In this document: piece after piece, positions 54,312-63,706 of the stretch
Layout: each line of letters starts with the position of its first letter
How positions within the stretch are numbered: position 1 is the stretch's first letter
Assembly (NCBI GenBank): GCA_963664715.2
Contig: CAXXUY010000011.1
Span: 62,001-126,000 of the forward strand
Reading direction: 5' to 3'
Length of the DNA stretch: 64,000 bases
From: JAPOXR01 sp963664715
GTDB lineage: Bacteria > Pseudomonadota > Alphaproteobacteria > Rhodobacterales > Rhodobacteraceae
The notes under the pieces: generated by a model
Databases searched by the model: none
Told to the model about the DNA's origin: nothing
The model's input: only the letters and a program-made list of their open reading frames with translations
Program-made: the position numbers and the translations under genes

Positions 54312-55196
54312 TTAAGGTTCTGCCCGAGAGCAATACTCGCCGATCCTGTGACTCGCGGTCTCGATCGCCGCGATTCGCCTGCCCACATTTTCACCGCCCA
54401 TGGCGATGACAATTCCGATCAGTGACTCGATGAGCACGAGGGTCGCCACATATGACGAAAAGAACTGTGGAGTTTCGACGGAAACGTTGAAGGATGCATC
54501 GCAGTAGGCGTTCAAGGGCGACAGGACCTCGTCCGTGATGGCCACGATCCAGACTCCTTGCTCGTTCAGGATCTTGGCGGCCTCAATCGAATCCCGGGCA
54601 CATGGGGACTTGCTCAGCACAATCGCCACATCCCGGCTGTCAGTACCGACCAGTGTCGCTGCCGTTGAACCGGTCCCATGGCCGAACACCATCCAGTTTT
54701 CAAATGCCATGGATGCAACATATGCAAGGTAATCCACGAACGGCCGCGAACTCATGCTTCCAACCAGTATGACACTACGCGCGGCGACAAGCCTTTCCGC
54801 AGTGGTCTCCAGGAGACCGAGATCCACCGAATTGAGAAGCAGGTTGATATTCTCGATCGCCGACGTGCCTTGACGAAGAATGAACCTGCCTCTTTCCGGA
54901 TTCAGTGAATCGTGTTTCTGCAGGGCATCCGCCCGATCAGAAAAATTGAGCCTTTGATTCTTGATCTGTTCACGGCACGAATCTCGAAGATCCTCGTAGG
55001 CGTCATAGCCCAGCGCTGCCGCCAGTCGGGAGAATGTCGGCGGGGTCAGTTCCGTCATGCCGGCCACATACCGCAACGACCTTGTCGCGACTTCATCGGG
55101 ATGTTTCGCGACAAATTCCGCGGCAAGGCGCAACTTCGGGCTCAGTTCCTCGAAGTTCGCCGAGATCCGATCATTCAATGGCGCTGATGTCTGCAT
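54312..55196 (-). CDS. RpiR/MurR-family transcriptional regulator
   Basis: 294 residues. N-terminal helix-turn-helix of the RpiR type (LSPKLRLAAEFVAKHPDEVA, MTELTPPTFSRLAAALGYD) and a C-terminal SIS sugar-isomerase-like domain (SVILVGSMSSRPFVDYLAY, IVLSKSPCARDSIEAAKIL). It would bind a phosphosugar or other small ligand. It ends 26 bp before the binding-protein gene and is divergent from the flavoprotein operon across 115 bp. It is therefore placed to control both directions. Confidence 0.88.
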   Translation of the reverse strand: MQTSAPLNDRISANFEELSPKLRLAAEFVAKHPDEVATRSLRYVAGMTELTPPTFSRLAAALGYDAYEDLRDSCREQIKNQRLNFSDRADALQKHDSLNPERGRFILRQGTSAIENINLLLNSVDLGLLETTAERLVAARSVILVGSMSSRPFVDYLAYVASMAFENWMVFGHGTGSTAATLVGTDSRDVAIVLSKSPCARDSIEAAKILNEQGVWIVAITDEVLSPLNAYCDASFNVSVETPQFFSSYVATLVLIESLIGIVIAMGGENVGRRIAAIETASHRIGEYCSRAEP

Positions 55197-55311
55197 TCAG
55201 GATCCGCCGATGTCGGGCAAGAATTTCACAATTGTAACAAACTTGACCTGTTTTTGCAACATACGTTACTAAGACAGCGTTGAATCGGCGACGACGCGAA
55301 GGACGGCCGCC

Positions 55312-57723
55312 ATGGCAACGACTGCAAGGACGATCATCGTTGGCGGTGGCATTGTCGGCGTGTCCATACTGTACCACCTTGCAAAGGCCGGAGAGAAGGA
55401 CGCACTGCTTCTGGAACGGCGCAACCTCTCTTCCGGCGCGACATGGCATTCCGCCGGCAACGTGCACACGCAGTCGGCCCACGCCAATCTTTCCTTGCTG
55501 CAGGCCTATTCACTCCGACTCTATGGCGGGCTGGAGCAGGAGGTCGGTCAACGGGTCGATGCGCATGTCGTCGGCGGATTCTTCCTTGCTCAAACCAAGG
55601 AGAGAATGGAGGAATTCAAGCACCTTGCAGGCAGGTTTCGCAGCCTGGGGATCGACTACGAGCTGGTGACGGCAGCGGAAATCGAATCGAGACATCCGCT
55701 CCTGAGTGTCTCGGATCTCGCGGGAGGCGCATGGGACCCCGGTGAAGGCCATGTGGATCCCCACTCCGTCACCATGGGACTGGCGGCGGGCGCACGCAAG
55801 TTTGGCGGAAGGATCATCCAGGACACGCAGGTTGATGCCATTCGCCGGCTGCCATCGGGGAACTGGTCCCTGACGGCAGCGGAACAGGTATTCCAATGTG
55901 AGGTGATTGTGAACTGCGCCGGATTTTGGGCACGCGAAGTTGCCGAAATGGTCGGAGCAACTGTCCCGGTCACCAACATGGAGCACCAGTATCTCGTTAC
56001 CACCGAATTGCCTGCAATTGCCGGGTTGGATCACGAACTCCCGGTCGTCCGGGACACGGACAGCAACTTCTACATGCGCCAGGAGGGCAATGGTCTGCTT
56101 CTCGGTCCCTGGGAACAGGACTGCAGGCTGGCCTGGGACGGCAACCCCGCTCCGTGGTCCTTCGGTCAGGAACTCTTCAATGACGACCTGGATCGATTGC
56201 AGGACAGTCTCGAGGCGATCTACCGCCGCGTTCCGGCACTTGAAACCGCCGGTGTCAGGAGAGTGGTCAACGGTGCCATCAGCTTCTCGCCGGATGGGCG
56301 GCCAATTGTTGGTCCAATGCCGGGTGTCCCCGGGTTCTTCGTCGCTTGCGGTTTCCTGGGGGGCATTGCGCAGGCCGGCGGGATCGGGCTCGCACTGAGC
56401 CAGTGGATTCTCGACGGACAACCGGAACTGGACCTGCATTTCGTGGATGTGGCCAGATTCGGAGACTGGACGACCCGGGAATTCGCGCGCGAACGCACCT
56501 ACGAAATCCTGCCGATCCGCTACGAGCTTGCCTATCCCGGAATCGAACGGTCTTCCGGCCGGCCGATCAAGGTTGCACCGATCTACAGTGACCTCCTGGC
56601 ACGCGGGGCGGTGATGGGCCAGGCGCATGGATGGGAAGTGCCGCTCTGGTTCGCGCCCGAAGGGGTCGAACCCGGGGATCAACCCAGTTTCCAGCGGCCG
56701 AACTGGTGGGAACATGTCGGCAATGAAGCAAGGAAAATGGCCGGTGGTTGCGGAGTTTCGGAGATGTCAAGCTACGGAAAACTCCGCATATCCGGACCTG
56801 ATGCGCATGCATTCCTCGATCACGCTGGCTCGGCAGCAGCGCCCGAACGGAAGGGCAAGGTGGTATTGTCGCTGTTGCTCAATCAGCGCGGCAGAATTGT
56901 CGCCGACGTGACGATTGATAGTCTGGGTGACAATGTCTTCCAGTTGGTGGGGGCGACACGTGGTATTGCAATCTGCCAGCGATGGCTTGAGCGGCTGAGC
57001 CACGGGTTCGATGTCCGCATCAGGAACATTACCGAGCAAGTGGCGGTTCTCGGAGTGGCCGGACCCTTCGGCCGAAAAGTCCTGAATTCACTGTCCGGCA
57101 ACGCCTTTGATGACTTTCCATTCATGTCGTCGAGGAAAGTTGAAGTCGGCCGCACCGCCTGCAGGGCACTCCGGGTGTCATATTCGGGGGAACTTGGCTG
57201 GGAACTCCAGTGCCCGGTTGCAAACCAGAAGGCACTCTTCGATTCACTGATGAGTTGTCGGACAAACAACGGCACGGTGCTCGTCGGAAGCCGTGCGATG
57301 GGAATGATGCGCCTGGAAAAGGGATATCGCAGTTGGGGTGCGGACATAACCTCCGAAGTCACGCCGCATGCGGCCGGTCTGCAACGGTTTTGTTCGACCC
57401 GGAAGGACTATGTCGGCCGAGCTGCCGTCGATTCCGAAAGAGTGCTGCCACCGCGGAGACGTCTGGTGACTCTCGAGATGGACCCGGCGGTTCCACCGTG
57501 CTGGGGAACAGAGCCCATACTCAAGGATGGCAACGTCATTGGCCGCGTGACTTCCGGTGGGATGGGTTGGCGCACGGGCAGGATGCTTGCTGTCGGATGG
57601 ATCGATGCTGCAGCTCTTGAGACTGGCTGCACTCTCCAGGTCCAAATCCTGTTGCAGCAACATGATGCACTGGTTGTGCCGGACCCGGTTTACGACCCTG
57701 ACAATCACCTGCTGTCGGCTTGA
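55312..57723 (+). CDS. FAD-dependent oxidoreductase with GcvT-like C-terminus (dimethylglycine dehydrogenase-like), copy 1
   Basis: 803 residues. The N-terminal DAO-type FAD domain starts TIIVGGGIVGVSILYHLAKAG and carries SSGATWHSAGNVHTQSAHAN, the flavin-attachment region of the dimethylglycine/sarcosine dehydrogenase family. A central FAO_M-type segment (RTYEILPIRYELAYPGIERS) leads into a GcvT-fold half (about 430-800) with SYSGELGWELQCPVANQ and RLEKGYRSWGADITSEVTP, which binds tetrahydrofolate in relatives. It would oxidatively demethylate an N-methyl amino acid, passing the one-carbon unit to folate. The gene is followed after 3 bp by a paralogue. Confidence 0.88.
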   Translation: MATTARTIIVGGGIVGVSILYHLAKAGEKDALLLERRNLSSGATWHSAGNVHTQSAHANLSLLQAYSLRLYGGLEQEVGQRVDAHVVGGFFLAQTKERMEEFKHLAGRFRSLGIDYELVTAAEIESRHPLLSVSDLAGGAWDPGEGHVDPHSVTMGLAAGARKFGGRIIQDTQVDAIRRLPSGNWSLTAAEQVFQCEVIVNCAGFWAREVAEMVGATVPVTNMEHQYLVTTELPAIAGLDHELPVVRDTDSNFYMRQEGNGLLLGPWEQDCRLAWDGNPAPWSFGQELFNDDLDRLQDSLEAIYRRVPALETAGVRRVVNGAISFSPDGRPIVGPMPGVPGFFVACGFLGGIAQAGGIGLALSQWILDGQPELDLHFVDVARFGDWTTREFARERTYEILPIRYELAYPGIERSSGRPIKVAPIYSDLLARGAVMGQAHGWEVPLWFAPEGVEPGDQPSFQRPNWWEHVGNEARKMAGGCGVSEMSSYGKLRISGPDAHAFLDHAGSAAAPERKGKVVLSLLLNQRGRIVADVTIDSLGDNVFQLVGATRGIAICQRWLERLSHGFDVRIRNITEQVAVLGVAGPFGRKVLNSLSGNAFDDFPFMSSRKVEVGRTACRALRVSYSGELGWELQCPVANQKALFDSLMSCRTNNGTVLVGSRAMGMMRLEKGYRSWGADITSEVTPHAAGLQRFCSTRKDYVGRAAVDSERVLPPRRRLVTLEMDPAVPPCWGTEPILKDGNVIGRVTSGGMGWRTGRMLAVGWIDAAALETGCTLQVQILLQQHDALVVPDPVYDPDNHLLSA

Positions 57724-57726
57724 TCC

Positions 57727-60132
57727 ATGACGGGATTGCCCAGTCACGCGCCTGTCGTCGTCATTGGAGGCGGAGTCATGGGGTGTGCAACGCTCTACCA
57801 CCTCGCCAAGAACGGAGTGTCCGATGCGGTCCTGCTCGAACGGAACCAGTTGACTTCGGGCACGACCTGGCATTCGGCCGCCCAGGTGCGGGCGCTGCGG
57901 TCGACCAGAAACCTGACATACCTGATCCGGTACTCCATAGATCTCTATGGGAAACTGGAGGCGGAAACCGGTCAGCATACCGGTTGGATCAACAAGGGGT
58001 CGCTTTCAATCGCCACCAATGAGGACCGCATGATCCACATCAGGCGGCAGGAAGCACTTGCAAACATGTTTGGAGTGAGCGCCGAGACGATCGGCCCAGG
58101 GGAGGCGAAGGAGCGCTGGCCGTTGATGAACTCCGAAGATGTGATCGGAGCAGTATGGTCACCGGATGATGGACGTGTCAGCCCTTCGGATCTCTGCGCA
58201 GCCCTGGTCAAGGGAGCAAAGTCGCGCGGTGCGGAGATTCACGAACACACAGCAGTGACCGGTATCCTGACCAGGCGCGGAAAGATTGCAGGTGTGGAGA
58301 CTCTGAAGGGGGTCGTCCATTGCGAAGCTGTTGCCCTGTGCACCGGATTGTGGAGCCGCGAAACCGGAGCCATGGCAGGTGTGGACATTCCTGCATGGCC
58401 TTGCGAACACTTCTACCTGCTGACCAAACCGGTCGAGGGAGTAACCGGCCACCTTCCTGCATTGTCGGACCACGACAATCATCTTTACGTACGTGATGAA
58501 GGAAGTGGCCTGCTCGTGGGTTTTTTCGAACCGCACGGCAAGCCGATTGTGCCAGGAACGATTGGAAGCGACTTTGCGTTCAGGCTGCTTCCGGAAGACT
58601 GGGACCACATCGAGCCCATGATGGTCAACGCGCTTTACCGGCTTCCTGTGCTGGAATCCGCACAAATCCGGATGCTGCTCAACGGGCCAGAGAGCTTTAC
58701 TCCGGACGGTTCGTTCATGCTCGGCGAGTCGGCCGAGACCAGGGGGCTGTTCCTTGGTTGCGGCATGAATTCGGTCGGAGTTGCCACCGGCGGAGGTGCG
58801 GGCATGGCGCTCGCCCATTGCATTGAGCATGGCCAGATGCCGGTCGATCTTCATGAAGTCGATCCCAAGCGGTTTCCTCCCGAATTCAATTCGTTGGAGG
58901 CGCTTGCGGCGCGGGTGCCGGAGGTCCTGGGAAAGCACTACGAGATTGCCTATCCCGGCCGGCAGTGGACAAACGGACGAGGACTGCGCAAGAGCCCGCT
59001 CCACAGTCGCTGGCGGGATGAACAGGCGTATTTTGGTCAGGTCTATGCGTGGGAGCGGCCACTTTACTTCGGCAACGCGGGCGACCCCGTCCCGAGTTTC
59101 GGAAGGCCGGAATGGCACGACGCGGTTGAGCGGGAAGTTCGCGCCGCCCATGAGAAGGCGGCCGTTTTCGACCTTTCCACCTTTGGCAAGATCGAGGTCA
59201 CCGGTTCCGGCGCCTGCGCATTTCTCGAAAGGGTCTGCGCCAATCGAATGGACCGGCCTGTCGGATGCGCAATCTACACGTCGATGCTCAACGACCGGGG
59301 CGGAATTGAAAGCGACCTGACCGCGATCCGCATCGATGAAGACCATTACCGCCTCCATGTCGGAACCACAGCGACAAAAAAGGATTTCGCCTGGCTGGAA
59401 CGACACCTGCGCAAGGGAGAGAGCGTGACGGTCGCCGATACGTCCTGCGACCATGCAATCATTGGCCTCATGGGTCCCGGATCAGCAAGGGTGGCGACGG
59501 TGGCACGTGCCGGTTCACTCACCAGGATCCCGTATTTCCGGTCTGCAGAGGCGGAATTTGCCGGTTGCCGCGTGCGGGCAACAAGGATGTCGTATATGGG
59601 CGAGGCCGGGTGGGAACTCACCTGCCGCGCTGAAGATGCGGAATCCGTTTACGATGCAGTTCGCGACTGCGGTGCCGAACCGGCCGGCATGTTCGCCCAG
59701 ACGGCAATGCGAATTGAGAAGAGGTTTCTGGCATACGGTCATGAACTCGATACGGACATTTCGCCGGTCGAGGCCGGGTTGGAATTCGCCATCGATTGGC
59801 GCAAGGAGTTCATCGGAAAGGCAGCGTTGCACAGGATCACGGAACATGGATGCGAAAACCGGATCATGTCGATCCTGCTCGACGATATCGGCGCCGTACC
59901 TCTCGGAAACGAACCGGTCATGTCCAGCGGCAGGATCGTCGGGAAGACAACGTCTGCTGCATTCGGTTTCCGGATTGGCACCCCGGTCGCACTTGCAGAC
60001 ATTTCCGAGCCGGCCGCCCGGAGGGACGGCGCGGTGGTGGACATCAATATCGCCGGTTCGATGCAGTCCGGCCGCGTCGTCGTCGGAGCCGCATTTGATC
60101 CAGCGGGAACCAGGATGAGATTGAAGCCATGA
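57727..60132 (+). CDS. FAD-dependent oxidoreductase with GcvT-like C-terminus (dimethylglycine dehydrogenase-like), copy 2
   Basis: 801 residues with the same architecture as the preceding gene: VVVIGGGVMGCATLYHLAKNG and LTSGTTWHSAAQVRALRST at the N-terminus, HYEIAYPGRQWTNGRGLRKS at the domain junction, and RMSYMGEAGWELTCRAEDAE plus RIEKRFLAYGHELDTDISP in the GcvT half. The two proteins are clearly paralogous but well diverged, so they probably act on different methylated intermediates, or successive steps, of one substrate. The stop overlaps the aminotransferase start (ATGA). Confidence 0.88.
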   Translation: MTGLPSHAPVVVIGGGVMGCATLYHLAKNGVSDAVLLERNQLTSGTTWHSAAQVRALRSTRNLTYLIRYSIDLYGKLEAETGQHTGWINKGSLSIATNEDRMIHIRRQEALANMFGVSAETIGPGEAKERWPLMNSEDVIGAVWSPDDGRVSPSDLCAALVKGAKSRGAEIHEHTAVTGILTRRGKIAGVETLKGVVHCEAVALCTGLWSRETGAMAGVDIPAWPCEHFYLLTKPVEGVTGHLPALSDHDNHLYVRDEGSGLLVGFFEPHGKPIVPGTIGSDFAFRLLPEDWDHIEPMMVNALYRLPVLESAQIRMLLNGPESFTPDGSFMLGESAETRGLFLGCGMNSVGVATGGGAGMALAHCIEHGQMPVDLHEVDPKRFPPEFNSLEALAARVPEVLGKHYEIAYPGRQWTNGRGLRKSPLHSRWRDEQAYFGQVYAWERPLYFGNAGDPVPSFGRPEWHDAVEREVRAAHEKAAVFDLSTFGKIEVTGSGACAFLERVCANRMDRPVGCAIYTSMLNDRGGIESDLTAIRIDEDHYRLHVGTTATKKDFAWLERHLRKGESVTVADTSCDHAIIGLMGPGSARVATVARAGSLTRIPYFRSAEAEFAGCRVRATRMSYMGEAGWELTCRAEDAESVYDAVRDCGAEPAGMFAQTAMRIEKRFLAYGHELDTDISPVEAGLEFAIDWRKEFIGKAALHRITEHGCENRIMSILLDDIGAVPLGNEPVMSSGRIVGKTTSAAFGFRIGTPVALADISEPAARRDGAVVDINIAGSMQSGRVVVGAAFDPAGTRMRLKP

Positions 60133-61448
60133 GCCACATTTTCGGGCGGCATACCGCCATGAACCTCCCCGTCGTCATCTCCGGAGATGGGTGCTACCTC
60201 GTCGACGAGGCTGGCAGGCGTTATTTCGACGGGTCAGGCGGTGCTGCCGTTTCCTGCCTGGGCCACACGCACCCAGCCATCACCGCGGCAATAATGGAAC
60301 AGCTCGGGAGGGTCGAATTTGCCCACACATCCTTCTTTACGTCTCGGCCTGCAGAGGAGCTGGCGGAGTTGCTCGCCCGGCATGCACCGGGAAACATTGA
60401 CCGCGTCTTTTTTGTCTCTGGTGGATCGGAGGCAATGGAAGCGGCGATCAAGCTGGCACGCAAGTATTACCTGGAAATTGGCGAACCCGAACGGCACCGG
60501 ATAATTGCGCGTCATCAAAGTTATCACGGCAGTACACTGGGAGTGCTCGCAGCGGGAGGCAACCGGCTACGCAGGGAACCATATGCACCCCTGCTGACCG
60601 AAGTCAGCCACATTTCGCCCTGTTACGAATACCGGGGATTGTTGGACGGCGAAAACGCGGTCGAATACGGCAGGCGTGTGGCAGACGAACTCGAGGCCGA
60701 AATCCAGCGTTTGGGCCCCGATACGGTCATGGCGTTCGTAGCCGAGCCCGTGGTCGGCGCCACGCTCGGTGCCGTGCCGCCGGTGGAAGGCTACTTCCAG
60801 CGCATCCGTTCGATCTGCGACAAGTATGGTGTCCTCCTTGTTCTCGATGAGGTCATGTGCGGCATGGGACGAACAGGCACATTGTTCGCTTGCGAGCAGG
60901 ACGGCGTTGACCCGGATATCGTCGCCATAGCCAAGGGACTCGGCGGCGGATATCAACCGGTCGGTGCCATGCTTTGCACATCAGGCATCTATGCGGCGAT
61001 CGAAGCCGGTTCGGGCAGCTTTCAACACGGGCACACCTATATGGGTCATCCGACGGCCTGTGCCGCCGGCCTGGCGGTTGTCGGCGAACTTGTCGGCCAG
61101 GGGCTGCTTCAGAGAGTCCGTGAACTCGGCGACATGCTGCGCCGCGAGCTTGAATCAGGATTGGGGCAGCACCCGCATGTGGGTGATATTCGGGGGCGGG
61201 GCATGTTCCTGGGAATCGAACTCGTCGAGGATCGGTCGACCAAAAGGCCATTCGCCCCTGACCGCCGGGTTAGCGCCGCCGTCGGAAAGGCAGCATTCGA
61301 GTCCGGATTGATCTGCTATGCCATGGGAGGAACGGTCGACGGCGTTGCCGGTGACCACATCCTGCTTGCACCTCCCTTCATCATGACAGACGCACAGATC
61401 GACGAGGTGACAGGCAAGCTGAAAGGTGCGCTGAAGGCTGCTTTGTGA
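60129..61448 (+). CDS. Class III PLP-dependent aminotransferase
   Basis: 439 residues. It has VDEAGRRYFDGSGGAAVSCLGHTHP-type N-terminal landmarks (DGSGGAAVSCLGHTHPAI), FFVSGGSEAMEAAIKLARKYY, HQSYHGSTLGVLAAGGN, the metal/PLP pocket VLDEVMCGMGRTGTLFACEQ, and the PLP lysine in IAKGLGGGYQPVGAML. Members transaminate omega-amino groups (GABA, beta-alanine, taurine and similar). It is the last gene of the plus-strand operon with the two flavoproteins. It probably handles the demethylated amine. Confidence 0.9.
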   Translation: MSHIFGRHTAMNLPVVISGDGCYLVDEAGRRYFDGSGGAAVSCLGHTHPAITAAIMEQLGRVEFAHTSFFTSRPAEELAELLARHAPGNIDRVFFVSGGSEAMEAAIKLARKYYLEIGEPERHRIIARHQSYHGSTLGVLAAGGNRLRREPYAPLLTEVSHISPCYEYRGLLDGENAVEYGRRVADELEAEIQRLGPDTVMAFVAEPVVGATLGAVPPVEGYFQRIRSICDKYGVLLVLDEVMCGMGRTGTLFACEQDGVDPDIVAIAKGLGGGYQPVGAMLCTSGIYAAIEAGSGSFQHGHTYMGHPTACAAGLAVVGELVGQGLLQRVRELGDMLRRELESGLGQHPHVGDIRGRGMFLGIELVEDRSTKRPFAPDRRVSAAVGKAAFESGLICYAMGGTVDGVAGDHILLAPPFIMTDAQIDEVTGKLKGALKAAL

Positions 61449-61772
61449 CGGGATTACCCGGGTATGAACCCGACTGCATTACGTTGAATTCAACATAATG
61501 AATGCTGATTGACAGTCCGGAACCGGGCGATGTGCCATCCGGGTATGACGGAAGGGCACTGCGTCACGGCGGGAGGTGAGGACAATCACAATCCCCGGGG
61601 TCTGCACACTGTCCTGAACCCGTTGCTGGAAAACTGCTCTGCCTGGGAAAGAAGACAGCCCGGCCATCCCGGACCAATCCGGTTTCCAGGCACATCGGCG
61701 TCGGCCTAATCCGGGAAATCTACCGAGCTGCGCGGCAACTCAATCCGGGAAACAACAAAGGAGGGAGCGTCC
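61449..61772. other. Intergenic stretch with a palindrome
   Basis: About 320 bp between the aminotransferase gene and the IS110 fragment. The only structure seen is a 24-bp near-perfect palindrome at 61477-61500, built around GTTGAATTCAAC and extended by CATTA/TAATG with one mismatched pair. It lies 29 bp after the aminotransferase stop. It could be a bidirectional terminator stem or an operator. No gene is supported in the rest. Confidence 0.45.
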
Positions 61773-62003
61773 ATGGAAAAGGTTAGCATGATCGGAATCG
61801 ACCTGGCAAAGAATTGGTTCCAGTTGCACGGAGCTGCTGCAGACGGATCGGTGGTGTTCCGCAAGAAACTGGTGCGGCACAAGGTTCTGGACTTCCTGGC
61901 GTCGCAGCCGAATTGCCCGGTGGCCATGGAAGCCTGTGCCAGCGCCCACTGGTGGGGCCGGGGGATCATGGAACTCGGGCATGAAGTCCGACTGGTGCCG
62001 CTG
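61773..62003 (+). pseudogene. IS110-family transposase, N-terminal fragment
   Basis: From the ATG at 61773 (GGAGGGA upstream) the frame encodes SMIGIDLAKNWFQLHG with the first catalytic aspartate of the DEDD domain, then KKLVRHKVLDFLA, MEACASAHWWGR with the glutamate, and ELGHEVRLVPLA. At about 62003 the similarity stops, because the rest is the antisense of a resolvase gene. Only about 77 of the usual 330-400 residues remain. It appears to have been cut by the Tn3-type element that follows, or by a later deletion. Confidence 0.82.
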
Positions 62004-62470
62004 GCCTGGATGAGCTTTTTTGCCGCTGAGACCTTCTCTCCAGAAAGTGGTGGCCGTCCCAGCTTCTTGCCGCGTTTCCTGGCCGCCTTGATGCCGTCGC
62101 GGGGACGTTCCGCGATCAACCGCCGCTCGAAGTGGGCGATCGCTCCGAAGACATGAAAGACCAGTTCTCCGGCGACGGATGACGTATCGACGTCCTACTC
62201 AAGGCTGACCAGGTGGACGCCGCGCTCCTTGAGGTCCTCGACAATTTCGAGCAGCTCCTTCAGCGACCGGCCAAGGCGGTTGAGGCGGGTGACGCAAAGG
62301 CTGTCGCCGGGCCGGGCATGATCGATCAGCTCGGTCAGGGACGGGCACTTGGCGCGGTCGCCGGAGATCACGTCCGTGAAGACGCGGATGGCACCGACGC
62401 CCATGAGACGGTCCTTCTGACCGGACGCGTCCCGGTCGGCCATCGAGACGCGCGCTTAGCCGAGAGCGTC
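62003..62470 (-). pseudogene. tnpR: Tn3-type resolvase (serine recombinase, tnpR) with two nonsense codons
   Basis: One minus-strand frame encodes ARVSMADRDASGQKDRLM (catalytic serine in A-R-V-S), TDVISGDRAKCPSLTELI, LCVTRLNRLGRSLKELLEI and GVHLVSLE, then DTSSVAGELVFHVFGAIAHF, ERRLIAERPRDGI and GRPPLSGEKVSAAKKL. Two stops interrupt it: TAA at 62456-62458 where the conserved Tyr of G-Y-A-R-V-S belongs, and TAG at 62195-62197 after SLE. The C-terminal helix-turn-helix is cut off at about 62003, where the IS110 fragment begins. The gene is dead. It is divergent from tnpA, as in many Tn3 elements. Confidence 0.8.
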
Positions 62471-62626
62471 GCCTTTCCGGGCGGCGGCGGCCGTCTGTTT
62501 AACGAATATTTCCGGGATGGTTCCCGAATTGGCCGCTTTCCGGTCAATTTGGGCTCCCGGCCTGTCTCCTGCACCGTCTCCATATCATCCGCCGTCCCGC
62601 AACCTGCAACATTTTGGAGACACACA
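62471..62626. other. Candidate res region of the Tn3-type remnant
   Basis: The 156-bp gap between the divergent resolvase and transposase remnants is where Tn3-family transposons carry the res recombination site and both promoters. It contains inverted short motifs such as GAATATT and paired CCCGAATTGG-like segments, but no res subsites were defined. A GGAGA ribosome-binding site at 62616-62620 precedes the transposase ATG. Confidence 0.35.
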
Positions 62627-63690
62627 ATGGCATCACTGCGCCTTTTGCCCGCTGCGGCGCACGAAATCCTTTTCGGAATCCCGTCCGACGTCGAATCCCT
62701 GGAACGGAATTGCGTTCTGGCCGAAGACGACATTGAGCTGATCGCGACGCGAAGGAGCGCCACGATCAGGCTTGGCCTTGAGGTGCACATCGCGCTTCTG
62801 TGTCACCCCGGCCAAGGCTGGCTGGACGGCGATGCGCTTCCCAATGCCCTCGTCGCCTAGCTGGCCTAGTTGGTCGCGGCACCATCCTCGTCGCTGTCCG
62901 GCTACGGCCTGCGGGAGGCCACCCGGTCTTCCCATCGCCAGCTGGCGATCCGGCATCTCCGTCTGCACGCATTCGTGCCGCGCCTCCACATGGAAGCGGC
63001 GATCGCGCTCGCTGCGCGAGCCGCGTTCGACACCGACGACGACCGCAACATCATGACTCGCCTGGCGCATGACATGAAGGCATCACAGTTCGTGCTTCCG
63101 CCCGTGGTGATTCTGGAGCGCATCGGAATCGCCGGACGCACCCGTGCCCGCCGAATGGCAGCCCGAGCCATCATCGACCGTCTGGACAAAAAGCTGAGCA
63201 CAGCCATGGCAGACCCGCTGCAGAACGATCCCGAACTTGGCCAGTCACGCCTCGCATGGCTGCGCAGGTGGCCACAATCCAAGAGTGTCGGCGGCCTGAA
63301 CGGGATTCTGGACCGGCTGGATTTCGTTCGGGCGCTTTCGCTGCCACCAAAGCTCGGGGAGGACATTTACGCGGCCAGGCTTTTCAGGTTCGCGCGGGAG
63401 GGCGGGGTGGCGGCGATCGACCTCATAGAGGACTTCGGCGAACAGCGAAGGATCGCCACAGTTGCGACACAGGTCGGGGAACTCAAGACCTTGCTGACCG
63501 ATGCCGCAATTGCGGCGTTTGAGGATCTGACGGGCCAGTTGCTTTCCCGCTCGAAGAACAGGCAGGAACGATCCGGGTTGGCTAGCAAGGCCCCTGTCGG
63601 ACGGCCAGATTGCAACGTTCGGCGACACCATTGACGCCCGTGCGAAGGCTCGTGAACGGATGTTGATCCCATTCAACCGGGATGTCCGTT
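62627..63690 (+). pseudogene. tnpA: Tn3-family transposase (TnpA), N-terminal fragment with stops and a frameshift
   Basis: The frame from 62627 begins LRLLPAAAHEILFGIPSD and IATRRSATIRLGLEVHIALL, as in Tn3 transposases with the DUF4158 N-terminus. Two in-frame TAG codons follow at 62858-62860 and 62867-62869 (VA stop LA stop LVAAPSS). It then continues with GIAGRTRARRMAARAIIDRL and LLSRSKNRQERSGLASKAPV. Near 63600 it shifts frame to QIATFGDTIDARAKARERM. Similarity is lost by about 63690, after some 355 of the usual 950-1000 residues; the catalytic DDE domain is absent. The downstream TPR gene follows directly. Confidence 0.8.
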
Positions 63691-63706
63691 GTTGGCACGG
63701 CCGATC

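Noticed and set aside
55510..56715. A 401-residue open frame on the minus strand
   Set aside because: Antisense to the first flavoprotein gene, whose FAD motifs and operon spacing are clear.
58159..59454. A 431-residue open frame on the minus strand
   Set aside because: Antisense to the second flavoprotein gene; no domain and no ribosome-binding site.
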